From contig NZ_CP098774.1 of NCBI RefSeq assembly GCF_028473665.1, positions 62,001-126,000 on the forward strand: 64,000 nt of DNA, given 5' to 3'. The position numbers were made by a program, and so were the translations under genes. Of this stretch, positions 55,921 through 64,000 are shown one piece after another (the first letter of the stretch is position 1; each line of letters starts with the position of its first letter). This DNA comes from Sphingomonas sp. QA11. Its GTDB lineage: Bacteria > Pseudomonadota > Alphaproteobacteria > Sphingomonadales > Sphingomonadaceae. The notes beneath the pieces were generated by a model, which made no database searches, was not told the DNA's origin, and worked only from the letters and a program-made list of their open reading frames with translations.

Positions 55921-56181
55921 ATGCGCAAGATCCTGATTCCCGTCGCTCTGGCGCTGCCGCTTCTCGGCGGCGGCTGCCTGGTCAAGACGGCGGCCAATGT
56001 CGTCACCCTGCCGGTCAAGGCGGCGGGCCAGACCGTCGACTGGGCGACGACCAGCCAGGACGAGGCGGACCGCAACGCCGGCCGCAAGCTGCGCAAGGAA
56101 GACCAGAAGCGCGCGAAGGAAGAGCGCAAGGCGCGACGCGAACAGGCGCGGCAGGAGCAGGCGCAGCAGGACCAGCGCTGA
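55921..56181 (+). CDS. Small lipoprotein with charged C-terminus (DUF6726-like)
   Basis: An 86-aa protein with a lipoprotein signal (LPLLGGGC, lipidated Cys19), a short segment TAANVVTLPVKAAGQTVDWATT, and a tail of about 35 residues made almost only of Arg, Lys, Glu, Gln and Ala that probably forms a charged helix. Similar small lipoproteins occur across sphingomonads with no known role. Starts 13 nt after the phosphodiesterase stop. Confidence 0.82.
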   Translation: MRKILIPVALALPLLGGGCLVKTAANVVTLPVKAAGQTVDWATTSQDEADRNAGRKLRKEDQKRAKEERKARREQARQEQAQQDQR

Positions 56182-56348
56182 GACCGGCGCCCGCGTTTTC
56201 CGGAATAGACGCCTGAGACTTGACCTCGCGCACCACGTGCGCGGCGTATCCGCTTGACTTGCCATCACCGGCAGATACCTTCCCTCCCGGTCGCAGCGGT
56301 CGGGAGTACGCGGCGTAACCGGGCCATAATCCGGAAAGTTTGCCGACC

Positions 56349-56828
56349 GTGTCACATACTCACCCGTGCCGTATCGCGTTCTCCCTCGTCACCGCCCTTG
56401 TTGTCGCATCCGGTGCCCATGCCGAGCTTGGCGGCACGGTATCGGGCGTGAAGTCGGACAGCGCGCGCATGGCCGCGCAGATGGCCTCGGTGACGATCGG
56501 CAACTATTCCCGTCACGACCTGACCCGCGCCAATGGCGGGGCCGTGCATGAATTCACCAACGCCAATGGCCAGGTTTTCGCGATAACCTGGTCGGGGCCG
56601 GGCAAGCCCGATCTGCGTGCGCTGCTCGGCCGCTATTTCACGACATTCCAGGCGGCCGGCGGCGCGACCGGCCGGGCCATGCATTCGCTGCGCCGTCCTC
56701 AGCAGGTCAACCAGGCCGACCTGCAAATCCAGACCGGGGGACATATGGGCTGGTTCAGCGGCGTCGCCTTCATCCCCTCGCTCGCGCCGGCAGGTTTCTC
56801 GCCCGGCGACCTGCCGCAAGAACCATGA
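56349..56828 (+). CDS. DUF2844-family exported protein
   Basis: Start chosen at the GTG at 56349, with GGAAAG about 10 nt upstream; a TTG at 56340 is the alternative. The 159-aa product has a signal peptide ending ASGAHAELGG, then the DUF2844 pattern GGAVHEFTNANGQVFAITWSGPGKPDLRALLG followed by a Gly/Ala stretch and GHMGWFSG (quoted here as separate parts). No function is known. Its stop overlaps the next gene by 4 nt, and the two families commonly travel together. Confidence 0.85.
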   Translation: MSHTHPCRIAFSLVTALVVASGAHAELGGTVSGVKSDSARMAAQMASVTIGNYSRHDLTRANGGAVHEFTNANGQVFAITWSGPGKPDLRALLGRYFTTFQAAGGATGRAMHSLRRPQQVNQADLQIQTGGHMGWFSGVAFIPSLAPAGFSPGDLPQEP

Positions 56829-58165
56829 TCGCGGCCCGATCTTTCCTTGCGCTGATCGCCGCCCTGGCCCTGACGGGATGTGGCGGTTCCGATTCGTCGA
56901 CCCCGGTCGCCATGGTGACGCCGGCACCGACCCCAACGCCTGCCCCGACCCCTACACCCACGCCCGCCGCTACCGCGAACATGGCGACCGTCACGCTCGA
57001 TGCGGGCCCCGCCGCGCTCGGCGTCGGTTCCAACGCATACACCGCGTTCAACGAACCCTATGTGACGGTCACCATCTGCGCGCCGGGGTCGACCAGCAAT
57101 TGCCAGACGATCGACCATATCATCCTCGACACCGGATCGGTCGGGCTGCGGATCATCAAGCCGGTGCTCAACGCGAGCCTCCTGTCAGCCTTGCCGACCG
57201 AAACCGATGGCGCCAGCAATCCGGTCGGTGAATGCTATCAATACGTCAATTCCTATGCCTTCGGTTCGGTGCGCACCGCGGATTTCTCGATCGCGGGGGA
57301 GAAGGTCGCCAACATGCCCTTCCAGGCGATCGGAGATTCCGGCAGCTTCGCCGCCGTGCCGTCGACTTGTTCGGCGGGCGGCGGAAGCGCGGTCACGACG
57401 GTGCAGGATTTCGGCGCCAACGGGATCATCGGTGTCGGCACGACCACCACTGACTGCGGCGCCTATTGCACAAGCGCGGGGGGATCGTCGGCGGCGATCT
57501 ATTATGATTGTCCGACCGGCGGATGCAGCACGATCATCGGCCGTGCGTCCAATGCGGCGGCGCCGTTCGAGCAACTGCCCAACCCGGTGGCTGCCTTCCC
57601 GGTCGACAATAACGGCACCATTCTCGCCCTGCCGTCGGTGCCGCAGGCCGGGCTGGCGAGGCTGACCGGCACGGTGACCTTCGGCATCGGCACCCAGGCC
57701 GACAATATACTGACCGCCGCGACCATCCTGCCGGTGACGACCACGTTGAGCCGGCTCGGGCCGGGCGTGCTCACCGCCACCTACAACGGCAAGCAACTGA
57801 CCCAGAGTTTCCTCGATAGCGGCAGCAACGACTATTACTTCATCGATACGACGCTCAATCCCTGCACCGACAAAAGCCTGATCGCCTTCTATTGCCCGGC
57901 TTCGCCGACGCCACTGTCACCGATGCTGACCGGAACCAACGGAACGACCGCAAGCGGCATGTTCACCCTGTACAGCCCGCTCAGCGTCGCCGGCTCCTCG
58001 ACCGTGGCGCCTGGGCTTGGAGTGAACCCGACACTCGTCACGCCCCCGCTGCCGTTCGCCAACAGCTTCGACTTCGGCATGCCCTTCTTCTTCGGCCGTA
58101 CGGTCTATACCGCGATCGAGGGTCGTCCGGCGGGCGGGGTGCAGGGACCTTATTTCGCCTTCTGA
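56825..58165 (+). CDS. DUF3443-family lipoprotein with Pro/Thr linker
   Basis: The 446-aa product begins with a lipoprotein signal (ALALTGC, Cys19), followed by a PTPTPAP-type linker of about 18 residues and then the DUF3443 domain. That domain shows the retropepsin-like pair DHIILDTGSVGLRI near 100 and SFLDSGSNDYYF later on, both with an Asp-(Thr/Ser)-Gly. The matching DTG/DSG halves suggest an aspartic-protease-like fold, though no activity is established. Coupled to the DUF2844 gene by ATGA overlap. Confidence 0.85.
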   Translation: MIAARSFLALIAALALTGCGGSDSSTPVAMVTPAPTPTPAPTPTPTPAATANMATVTLDAGPAALGVGSNAYTAFNEPYVTVTICAPGSTSNCQTIDHIILDTGSVGLRIIKPVLNASLLSALPTETDGASNPVGECYQYVNSYAFGSVRTADFSIAGEKVANMPFQAIGDSGSFAAVPSTCSAGGGSAVTTVQDFGANGIIGVGTTTTDCGAYCTSAGGSSAAIYYDCPTGGCSTIIGRASNAAAPFEQLPNPVAAFPVDNNGTILALPSVPQAGLARLTGTVTFGIGTQADNILTAATILPVTTTLSRLGPGVLTATYNGKQLTQSFLDSGSNDYYFIDTTLNPCTDKSLIAFYCPASPTPLSPMLTGTNGTTASGMFTLYSPLSVAGSSTVAPGLGVNPTLVTPPLPFANSFDFGMPFFFGRTVYTAIEGRPAGGVQGPYFAF

Positions 58166-58214
58166 CGGGTGACGGCCGTTTGGCTGGGATTCCGAGAGGT
58201 GCGCAGTCAAATGC

Positions 58215-58310
58215 GTCATGCCGGACCTGTTCCGGCATCCGTCGGCCCGCAGGAATCGAAACTCGTTGGCACGCGGCACGGTGGACCCCGGAACAGGTCC
58301 GAGGTGACGA
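58215..58310. repeat. Class A intergenic palindromic repeat, copy 4
   Basis: Starts GTCATGCCGGACCTGTTCCG and ends with CCCCGGAACAGGTCC and GGTGACGA, again as inverted ends. It lies between convergent genes (DUF3443 and the alpha/beta hydrolase), so it may also help termination. Confidence 0.8.
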
Positions 58311-58332
58311 TCTAAGCAAGATGAATCTGCCT

Positions 58333-59031
58333 CTATTCGCCGCCCAGCACCGCCGCGACCGCCAGCAGCACTTCGGGCCGCACCTGCACGCCGATATGGC
58401 TGCTCCGCACGCGGATGTGCCGGCATCCCGGCTCGCGGCAGATCGCGCCGTTGACCAGCCCGTCGCTCGCGCTCCAGATCGCCGTCGCGGGGACGGGCAG
58501 GGGTCGCGCCACTTCGGCCGCCAGCGCTTTCACCCGGGGATCGTCGATCCGCTCGCCCGTCAGCCATTCGAACGCGCGCCACACATTGGTCGCGCGCGGG
58601 CTGCCGGCGAAGGGCGAGCTGACCGTGATCACCTCGCGCACCAGATCGGGCAGGCGGTGCGCCGCCATCCGCGCCATGATCCCGCCCAGGCTGACCCCGA
58701 TCAGCGTGACCTTCTCGCCCGTCTCGTCATGGATCTCGCTGATTCGCTCGAACAGCTTCTCGCCCTCTGGCCCGATCGCGCGCGTGCCGAAATTGCGGCC
58801 AAGGCCCCAGCCATAGGCGCGGTAGCCAAGCCGGTTGAGATAGCCGCGCATCGCGAAGTTCGACCGATCGGCATTGACCAGCCCGGGCAAGATCAGGATC
58901 GGACGCCCGTCGCCCCGCGGTGCGGCGGCGAGCTTGCGCCGGCCCCAGAGGAACTGCCCCAGACCCAGCGCGCCGCGCGGAAGCTCCATCGCCCAGAGCA
59001 GCAGGGAAGGGGCCTTCGCCTCGGCCATCAT
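58333..59031 (-). CDS. Alpha/beta-hydrolase fold protein (esterase/lipase-like)
   Basis: A 232-aa cytoplasmic hydrolase. The nucleophile elbow is GVSLGG, preceded by the oxyanion-hole strand PILILPGL; the acid is probably in SASDGLV and the base His in SSHIGVQ near the end. PGL and GVSLGG resemble small triacylglycerol-lipase-like proteins. The start at 59031 makes an ATGA overlap with the DUF2459 gene upstream, so the two are co-translated. Confidence 0.85.
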   Translation of the reverse strand: MMAEAKAPSLLLWAMELPRGALGLGQFLWGRRKLAAAPRGDGRPILILPGLVNADRSNFAMRGYLNRLGYRAYGWGLGRNFGTRAIGPEGEKLFERISEIHDETGEKVTLIGVSLGGIMARMAAHRLPDLVREVITVSSPFAGSPRATNVWRAFEWLTGERIDDPRVKALAAEVARPLPVPATAIWSASDGLVNGAICREPGCRHIRVRSSHIGVQVRPEVLLAVAAVLGGE

Positions 59032-59732
59032 TCGAACCATCCAAGCACCGTCACGGGAAAGGGCGTCCAGGCCCCGACCCGCACGCCGGCATGGCGGAGT
59101 GCATCGCCAGTCCAGGCGTTGCAGGTCCGAACCGCGCTGTAACGGCCCCGCGCCTCGTAAAAGGCGTCATAGCTGGCATAGCCGAACTGGTGGCCTGGCC
59201 GCTGCCCGTTGTCGGTCCGGAAGCTGGCACGGATGAAGGCTGCAAGGCGGCGATACTCCTCGGGGCGCAGTATCACGCTGCGTATGTCGCCCTCATCATC
59301 GGCGTTAACGCGCGGCTCGGGCACATGGTCGACATGCATCACGGTGCGGTCGCTACCCATCGCCGCGCCAAGGATGGTCAGCGGCTTCACATCGGCCCAG
59401 GTCGGCGTTTCGAGATAGAAGGTCCGCTCGCCCCAGCCGATCGAGACATGGCTGTACCTGGCATAGCGCGGATCGCGCAGGTCTTCGGCACGAAGCAGGT
59501 CGCGCCAGTCCTCGCCCCCGCCGACCATCGGCACGACGATGCCGGTGTGGATGCCGTTGCTCTCGATATAGATTCGCACGCCCGTTTCAGGCTGAGTCCA
59601 GCCGGGATTGGACGGGATCGCCCCGCCGACCATGCCCGCCGCGCCATAAGCAAGGAGGATCGCGACCAGCGCGGCGACGGCCGCGCCCAGCAGCCTTGCG
59701 CCGTTCCGCAACGGGTGGATTTTCGGCGGCAT
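59028..59732 (-). CDS. DUF2459 (TIGR02117) family protein
   Basis: A 234-aa protein from the ATG at 59732 with one N-terminal membrane helix (about 13-35). The conserved domain includes NGIHTGIVVP, HVSIGWGERTFYLETPTW and RTCNAWTGDALRHAG. The His, Cys and Asn residues recall a papain-like or NlpC-like active site, but no activity is established. A related family member was named for polyhydroxyalkanoate-gene neighbourhoods; no such genes are here. Divergent from phhA with a 23-bp gap. Confidence 0.85.
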   Translation of the reverse strand: MPPKIHPLRNGARLLGAAVAALVAILLAYGAAGMVGGAIPSNPGWTQPETGVRIYIESNGIHTGIVVPMVGGGEDWRDLLRAEDLRDPRYARYSHVSIGWGERTFYLETPTWADVKPLTILGAAMGSDRTVMHVDHVPEPRVNADDEGDIRSVILRPEEYRRLAAFIRASFRTDNGQRPGHQFGYASYDAFYEARGRYSAVRTCNAWTGDALRHAGVRVGAWTPFPVTVLGWFE

Positions 59733-59755
59733 CGCGAGTGTGATATGGTATTTCA

Positions 59756-60628
59756 ATGACGGACGAAACGCATGTTCTCGACTGCCCGCCCGAGGGCGCG
59801 TCTCCCGACTGGACGATTCCGCAGGACTGGTCGCACTATACGCCTGGGGAACATGCGGTGTGGGACACGCTGTTCGACCGCCAGGCAAAGCTGCTCCCGG
59901 GCCGTGCGTCGGAGGCCTATCTTCGCGGTCTCGACGTGCTCAAGCTCTCCAAACCGGGCATCCCCGATTTCGAGGAACTGTCCGAGCGATTGATGGGCCT
60001 GACCGGCTGGCAGGTGGTCGCGGTGCCCGGCCTGGTGCCCGACGACGTGTTTTTCGACCATATGGCCAACCGGCGTTTCGTCGCGGGCAATTTCATCCGC
60101 AGGCCCGACCAGCTCGATTATCTGCAGGAGCCGGACGTCTTTCACGACGTGTTCGGCCATGTGCCGATGCTCGCCGATCCGGTGTTCGCGGATTATCTTG
60201 AGGCCTATGGCCGCGGCGGCCAGCGCGCGCTCGAACTCGGGGCGCTCAAGCATCTTGCCCGGCTTTACTGGTACACGGTCGAATTCGGCCTGATCGCCCA
60301 GCCCGAGGGACTGCGCATCTATGGTTCGGGGATCGTCTCCAGCTTCGCCGAAAGCCGCTTCGCGCTTGACGATCCAAGCCCCAACCGGATCGCCTTCGAC
60401 CTGAAGCGGGTGATGCGGACAGACTATCGGATCGACGATTTCCAGCAGAATTATTTCGTGATCCAGAGCTTCGACGACCTGCTTCGGCTGACGGTGGAGA
60501 CCGATTTCGCGCCGCTCTATGCCGAAATCATGGCGCAGCCGGATGTGCCGGTGGCGGAGATATTGCCCGGGGATGTGGTGCTGACTCATGGCACGCAGGA
60601 TTACGCGCGGGGGAAGGCGGCCCGCTAA
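59756..60628 (+). CDS. phhA: Phenylalanine 4-monooxygenase
   Basis: Iron- and pterin-dependent hydroxylase converting phenylalanine to tyrosine. The 290-aa product has the iron ligands His130 and His135 in FHDVFGHVP and Glu176 in YWYTVEFGLI, plus the SFAESRFAL and SFDDLL stretches. Length is normal for the monomeric bacterial type without a regulatory domain. No homogentisate or pterin-recycling genes adjoin it. Confidence 0.96.
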   Translation: MTDETHVLDCPPEGASPDWTIPQDWSHYTPGEHAVWDTLFDRQAKLLPGRASEAYLRGLDVLKLSKPGIPDFEELSERLMGLTGWQVVAVPGLVPDDVFFDHMANRRFVAGNFIRRPDQLDYLQEPDVFHDVFGHVPMLADPVFADYLEAYGRGGQRALELGALKHLARLYWYTVEFGLIAQPEGLRIYGSGIVSSFAESRFALDDPSPNRIAFDLKRVMRTDYRIDDFQQNYFVIQSFDDLLRLTVETDFAPLYAEIMAQPDVPVAEILPGDVVLTHGTQDYARGKAAR

Positions 60629-60656
60629 ATTCCTCTCTGTTCCGGGGAGGAATAAA

Positions 60657-61634
60657 TTACCAGCTTCCGAAACCCGGGGTCTCAGCTTCCTTGCCGCTGT
60701 TCCGCACCGGCCTTCTCCACCCGAGGCGGTGCCGCTTGCGCAGCCTCAGCGTCGGCCAGTCGCCGATCTGCGTGCGTCCGGCGAGGAACAGACCTTCGCG
60801 CCGATAGGCCCGGGCTACGGCCGCCGCCTGGGTGTCGAGCAGCCCCGCCAGCACCAGCGCCCCGCCCGGTTCGAGCGCGGCGCCGATCGCCGGGGCCAGG
60901 GCGATCAGCGGACCCGCCAGGATATTTGCGACGATCAGGTCATAGGGTGCGCGTCGTGCGATGAGCGGATGGTCAACGCCGGAAGCGACGGCAAGCGCGA
61001 GTTGCCCCATGCCGTGCCCGAGCGCGATGTCGTTCAAATCGGCATTGTCTGCCGTCACCTCGATCGAGGCCGGGTCGATGTCGGACGCCGTGGCATAGGC
61101 CCGTGGCCAGAGGTGCATCGCGGCGAAAGCGAGCAGCCCCGTTCCCGTGCCCACATCGATGACATTGCGGAACATCGCGCCGCGCTGCTTCAACCCGTCG
61201 AGCGTCATCAGGCAGCCGCTGGTCGTCTGGTGCTGCCCGGTGCCGAACGCGCGGCTCGCCTCGATCCGGAACGCACGGGTGCCGGGCGGCACCGTGCCGC
61301 GATTGGCCTCGGTATGGATATAGAAGCGGCCGGCACGGACCGGCTCGATGCCGGCCTGGCTCAGCGTGACCCAGTCCTGCTCGACCACGCGCTCGGGCTT
61401 CGCCTTGCTCGCCGCGCCGCTTGGCACCAGCGCGCGCACGACCGCAACGGTCGCGGCATCGGGCTTGCCGTCGAAAAAGGCGTCGAGCCGCCAGCTGTCG
61501 GGATCGTCCTCCACCTCCTCGCTGGTCAGCAACACCGGCGCGGGATCAAGCGCCGCCAGCGCCGGTGACTCGAAATCGATCGCCTCTGCTTCGTCGCGGG
61601 TGCAGGGCAAGGTGAGCTTCCAGCTCTCGGCCAT
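60657..61634 (-). CDS. prmA: Ribosomal protein L11 methyltransferase
   Basis: SAM-dependent methyltransferase that modifies ribosomal protein L11. From the ATG at 61634 it is 325 aa: an N-terminal substrate-recognition domain (about 1-115), then the catalytic domain with RAFGTGQHQTT, DVGTGTGLLAFAA, ASDIDPASIEVTADNADLN and the active-site NILAGPL. In the typical enzyme the motif is N-x-L-x-x-P/G, so this fits. The tail after about 300 is Arg-rich. It stands between phhA and the reductase gene. Confidence 0.9.
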   Translation of the reverse strand: MAESWKLTLPCTRDEAEAIDFESPALAALDPAPVLLTSEEVEDDPDSWRLDAFFDGKPDAATVAVVRALVPSGAASKAKPERVVEQDWVTLSQAGIEPVRAGRFYIHTEANRGTVPPGTRAFRIEASRAFGTGQHQTTSGCLMTLDGLKQRGAMFRNVIDVGTGTGLLAFAAMHLWPRAYATASDIDPASIEVTADNADLNDIALGHGMGQLALAVASGVDHPLIARRAPYDLIVANILAGPLIALAPAIGAALEPGGALVLAGLLDTQAAAVARAYRREGLFLAGRTQIGDWPTLRLRKRHRLGWRRPVRNSGKEAETPGFGSW

Positions 61635-61721
61635 CAGGTTTCTCCGTTCGTACGGAGCGCCAAGCAGAAGAACCGGGTTTCGACAAGCGCCGCCGCCCCG
61701 AAGAGCGGCGGCGTGAAGCAT

Positions 61722-62591
61722 CTATGCCCTGAGCGCTTCGGCGATGGTCTCGGCAAGAGGCGTGGTCGGCCGTCCGATCAGTCGTGCCAGCTCGTGCGAT
61801 TCGTCGAACAGCGCATCATGCGCCGCCGCTGAGTCCGAATCCGCCAGCAGCGCGGCCAGTCCCTCGGGCAGGCCGGCACCGAGAAGCGCCGCGCGATAGT
61901 CGGCCTCGGGCATGTCGACATAGGGAATCGTACGCCCGGCCTGGCGGGAGAGTTCGGCGGCGAAGCCGGCCAGCGTGTAGGACGTATCGCCCGCCAGTTC
62001 GTGCACGACGCGGGGCCCGGTATCGTCGATCAGCGCGGCCGCCGCCGCCACGGCATAATCGGCGCGGGCCGCGCTCGAGATGCGCCCGTTGCCCGCACTG
62101 CCGATCAGGGCACCGTGCTGGAGCGCGGACGGGATCGAGGCGGTGTAATTCTCCGTGTACCAGCCGTTGCGCAACAGGGTGAAGGGCAGGCCGCTCGCCG
62201 CGACCAGTGCCTCGGTCCGGCGGTGCTCCTCGGCGAGACCGAGCGCTGAGACATCGGCGTGGAGCACACTGGTATAGGCGATGCGCTCGACGCCAGCGCG
62301 CCGCGCCGCGTCGATCACCTTGCCATGCTGGGCGACTCGCGCGCCGAGCGCATTGGACGAGATCAGCAACACGCGTGCCGCGCCCGCCAACGCGGCGTCG
62401 AGCGTCTCGGGCCGGTCATAGTCACCCTCGCGGATGGCGACGCCTTCGGGAAAGAGCCTGGCGGCACGGGCGGGGTCACGGACGATCGCCGCCACGGCGG
62501 CTGGTCCGGCGCGTTCGGCAAGCGCGGCGACGACATGTCGGCCGAGCTGTCCGCTCGCGCCGGTAACGAAGAAACGGGGGGTGGTGCTCAT
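61722..62591 (-). CDS. NmrA-like NAD(P)H-binding quinone reductase (QorB-like)
   Basis: A 289-aa atypical short-chain reductase with GASGQLGRHVV at residues 11-21, DYDRPETLDAALAGAARVLLIS, YTSVLHADVS and NGWYTENYTASI, the pattern of QorB/NmrA-type NADPH:quinone oxidoreductases. Divergent from the HxlR regulator across a 102-bp gap with a clear operator. This is the same pairing as qorB with its HxlR-type regulator in other bacteria, suggesting induction by quinones or electrophiles. Confidence 0.9.
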   Translation of the reverse strand: MSTTPRFFVTGASGQLGRHVVAALAERAGPAAVAAIVRDPARAARLFPEGVAIREGDYDRPETLDAALAGAARVLLISSNALGARVAQHGKVIDAARRAGVERIAYTSVLHADVSALGLAEEHRRTEALVAASGLPFTLLRNGWYTENYTASIPSALQHGALIGSAGNGRISSAARADYAVAAAAALIDDTGPRVVHELAGDTSYTLAGFAAELSRQAGRTIPYVDMPEADYRAALLGAGLPEGLAALLADSDSAAAHDALFDESHELARLIGRPTTPLAETIAEALRA

Positions 62592-62613
62592 GATCGGTTC
62601 CAGTCTCGGTTTG

Positions 62614-62642
62614 TTGACTAGGTCTCAGATAGAGACCATAAG
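62614..62642 (+). promoter_or_regulatory. hxlR-gene promoter with embedded operator
   Basis: A -35 TTGACT (62614-62619) and a -10 CATAAG (62637-62642) are spaced by 17 bp. The perfect inverted repeat GGTCTC-agata-GAGACC (62621-62637) fills the space between them. A regulator bound there would block RNA polymerase, so autorepression of the HxlR gene and shared control of the divergent reductase gene are expected. Confidence 0.7.
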
Positions 62643-62693
62643 CCATGCCCGTAAGACGGCACTTTCCCGTACCCTGGTTACCTGGAGGATACC

Positions 62694-63107
62694 ATGCAAG
62701 ACCCCGATCCGGCACCGCATGCCGCGCTCGGCGCCAAGTTCGAGAGCTGGGTCGCGATGGGGTTCGACGACACGCGCTGCCCGGTGCGCAACCTGCTCGA
62801 CCAGATCGGGGATCGCTGGTCGATGCTGCTTCTCTCGGCGCTGGCGGCCGGGCCGAAGCGTTTCAGCGCGCTTGCCCGAGCCGTGCCCGACATCTCGAAG
62901 CGGATGCTCACCCAGACGCTGCGCACGCTCGAGACCGACGGCTTCGTCCACCGCGACGTTCAGCCGACGGTGCCGCCGAGCGTCACCTATTCGCTGACGC
63001 CGCTCGGTCGGAGCTTCGCCGCGCCACTGCTCGGGCTGGTCGAATGGGCCGAGGCGAATTTCGCGACGGTGCTTGAGGCCCGTGGACGGATGGCACGGGC
63101 GGCATAA
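62694..63107 (+). CDS. HxlR-family transcriptional regulator
   Basis: A 137-aa winged-helix regulator. Cys29 in DTRCPVRN is the residue that senses quinones, aldehydes or diamide-type stress in relatives such as QorR, YodB and HypR. The helix-turn-helix spans about 45-100 ([25 protein letters not shown] in part). GGAGG lies 6 nt before the ATG. Divergent from the NmrA-like reductase gene, its probable target. Confidence 0.93.
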   Translation: MQDPDPAPHAALGAKFESWVAMGFDDTRCPVRNLLDQIGDRWSMLLLSALAAGPKRFSALARAVPDISKRMLTQTLRTLETDGFVHRDVQPTVPPSVTYSLTPLGRSFAAPLLGLVEWAEANFATVLEARGRMARAA

Positions 63108-63153
63108 GCTATTCGGCGTTCAGCGCGCGACGTTGAAGGCCGAATACCGATCG

Positions 63154-63852
63154 TCAGCGGACGTAGCTTGCCCCGTTCACGTCGATCACGCCGCCGGTCA
63201 TCGATGGCGGCGCGTCGAGCGCCAGGAAGCGCGCTGCCTCGGCCACTTCCTCCGGCATCGCGACCCGGCCGAGCGGGATGTCGGCGAGCAGCTTGTCGCC
63301 GCCCCGGCTTGCCAGATATTCCTCCGCCATGCCGGTCATGGTGAAGCCCGGGCACACCGCGAAGGCGAGGATGCCCTGGGCGGCATAGCCACGCGCGATC
63401 GACTTGGTCATCGCGACCATGCCGGCCTTGGAGGCGGCGTAGTGCCAGTGCGCCGGTGAATCGCCGCGATAGGCGGCGCGGCTGGCGATGTTGACGATCC
63501 TGCCGCCGGACTCGCGTTCCTGCCAGTGGCGCACCGCGAGCCGGCAGAGCTCGGCCGACGCGGTCAGGTTGATGCGCATCGTGCGCTCCCAGTCGGCGAC
63601 CCACGCGTCATGCGGTCGGTCGACCGGGTTCGCCTCGAACACGCCGGCATTGTTGATCAGGACGTCGACCCGCCCCTCGAACAGCTCGAGCGCCGAATCC
63701 CACAATGCCTGTGGGGCTGCCGGATCGGCGAAGTCGGCGGGAATGCCGCTCGCCGTGCCCTGGCCGATAAGATGGATGCCGGGGCGGGCAAGCGCGACGG
63801 CAATCGCCGCCCCGATCCCGCGGCTGCTGCCGGTGAGGAGGATGTTGGTCAT
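63154..63852 (-). CDS. Short-chain dehydrogenase/reductase (FabG-like)
   Basis: A 232-aa classical SDR: the cofactor loop TGSSRGIGAAI (residues 7-17), LINNAGVF, catalytic Ser in NIASRAAY and the YAASK Tyr-Lys pair near 150, and VCPGFTMT. The C-terminus GGVIDVNGASYVR is typical of 3-oxoacyl-ACP-reductase-like proteins. The substrate is unknown and no neighbouring genes define a pathway. Confidence 0.92.
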   Translation of the reverse strand: MTNILLTGSSRGIGAAIAVALARPGIHLIGQGTASGIPADFADPAAPQALWDSALELFEGRVDVLINNAGVFEANPVDRPHDAWVADWERTMRINLTASAELCRLAVRHWQERESGGRIVNIASRAAYRGDSPAHWHYAASKAGMVAMTKSIARGYAAQGILAFAVCPGFTMTGMAEEYLASRGGDKLLADIPLGRVAMPEEVAEAARFLALDAPPSMTGGVIDVNGASYVR

Positions 63853-63927
63853 GGCGCGCGCCTTAGCCGCCGCCGCCGTGCGCCGTCACCCCTGCTCGCA
63901 TCGGGGGAAGCAAGAATCGTATCGACT

Positions 63928-64000
63928 ATGCTCGCGGGGGCGTCGGCCGGCCTATTGCTGCCTGCCACGGCGGGCGACCCGCTCGACTGCATCGGCCACG
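63928..64000 (+). CDS. Possible 5' end of a gene running off the window
   Basis: An ATG at 63928 opens a frame to the window end that reads like an exported protein start (MLAGASAGLLLPATAGDPLD). No good ribosome binding site precedes it; GGGGAAG is about 18 nt away. With only 24 codons visible it cannot be identified and may not be real. Confidence 0.3.
   Translation, partial: MLAGASAGLLLPATAGDPLDCIGH

Overview
The window is chromosomal DNA from a high-GC alphaproteobacterium, most likely a Sphingomonas or close relative (Sphingomonadaceae). The case rests on protein style (a sphingomonad-type TonB receptor, AbrB, DUF3443/DUF2844, a PccR-like regulator, NodT and MacAB-type efflux parts), on dense gene packing with 1-4 nt start/stop overlaps, and on intergenic palindromic repeats of at least five kinds. 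The species call is an inference from these traits. No rRNA, tRNA, CRISPR array, insertion sequence or prophage was seen.

Layout. 1-12.4 kb: era (minus), a multi-His membrane protein, a diguanylate cyclase, a 530-bp gene-free stretch with a cluster of inverted repeats, a CapA-like protein, then a likely nutrient unit of TonB receptor, YfcC-type carrier, CocE/NonD hydrolase and LysR regulator. 12.5-17.3 kb: rnc-lepB (minus), pgi and glutathione reductase; era is about 11.6 kb away from rnc. 17.3-27.4 kb: a ParDE-type toxin-antitoxin pair, an AbrB membrane protein, a DUF6880-like protein, a methyltransferase, an M13 peptidase, acetyl-CoA synthetase and an NAD-dependent epimerase.

27.4-32.0 kb holds the most unusual locus: a tightly coupled seven-gene minus-strand operon. 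In transcription order it encodes a small pentapeptide-repeat protein, a 169-aa protein with nine consecutive Lys-(Glu/Asp)-X triplets, an unrecognised protein, an ATP-grasp ligase, two different 2-oxoglutarate/Fe(II) oxygenases and a Stf0-type sulfotransferase. It reads like a peptide- or protein-modification (RiPP-like) pathway that crosslinks, hydroxylates and sulfates a repetitive substrate. I do not recognise it as a described system.

32.2-44.1 kb: a DMT exporter, a PccR/ScfR-type regulator with a candidate operator, and a complete propionyl-CoA to succinyl-CoA pathway (pccB, mce, an enoyl-CoA hydratase homologue, mcm, pccA), with bioB supplying biotin for the carboxylase. Palindromic repeats interrupt this operon; one lies inside the bioB reading frame. 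44.4-49.4 kb: a NodT / MacA-like / MacB-like export system. 49.4-54.8 kb: a xanthine-dehydrogenase-family molybdoenzyme (2Fe-2S, FAD and Mo subunits) with its XdhC and MocA-like maturation factors. 54.8-64 kb: a glycerophosphodiesterase, a small lipoprotein, a DUF2844-DUF3443 pair, an alpha/beta hydrolase, a DUF2459 protein, phenylalanine hydroxylase, a PrmA-like methyltransferase, a divergent NmrA-like reductase/HxlR regulator pair with a clear operator, and a short-chain dehydrogenase.
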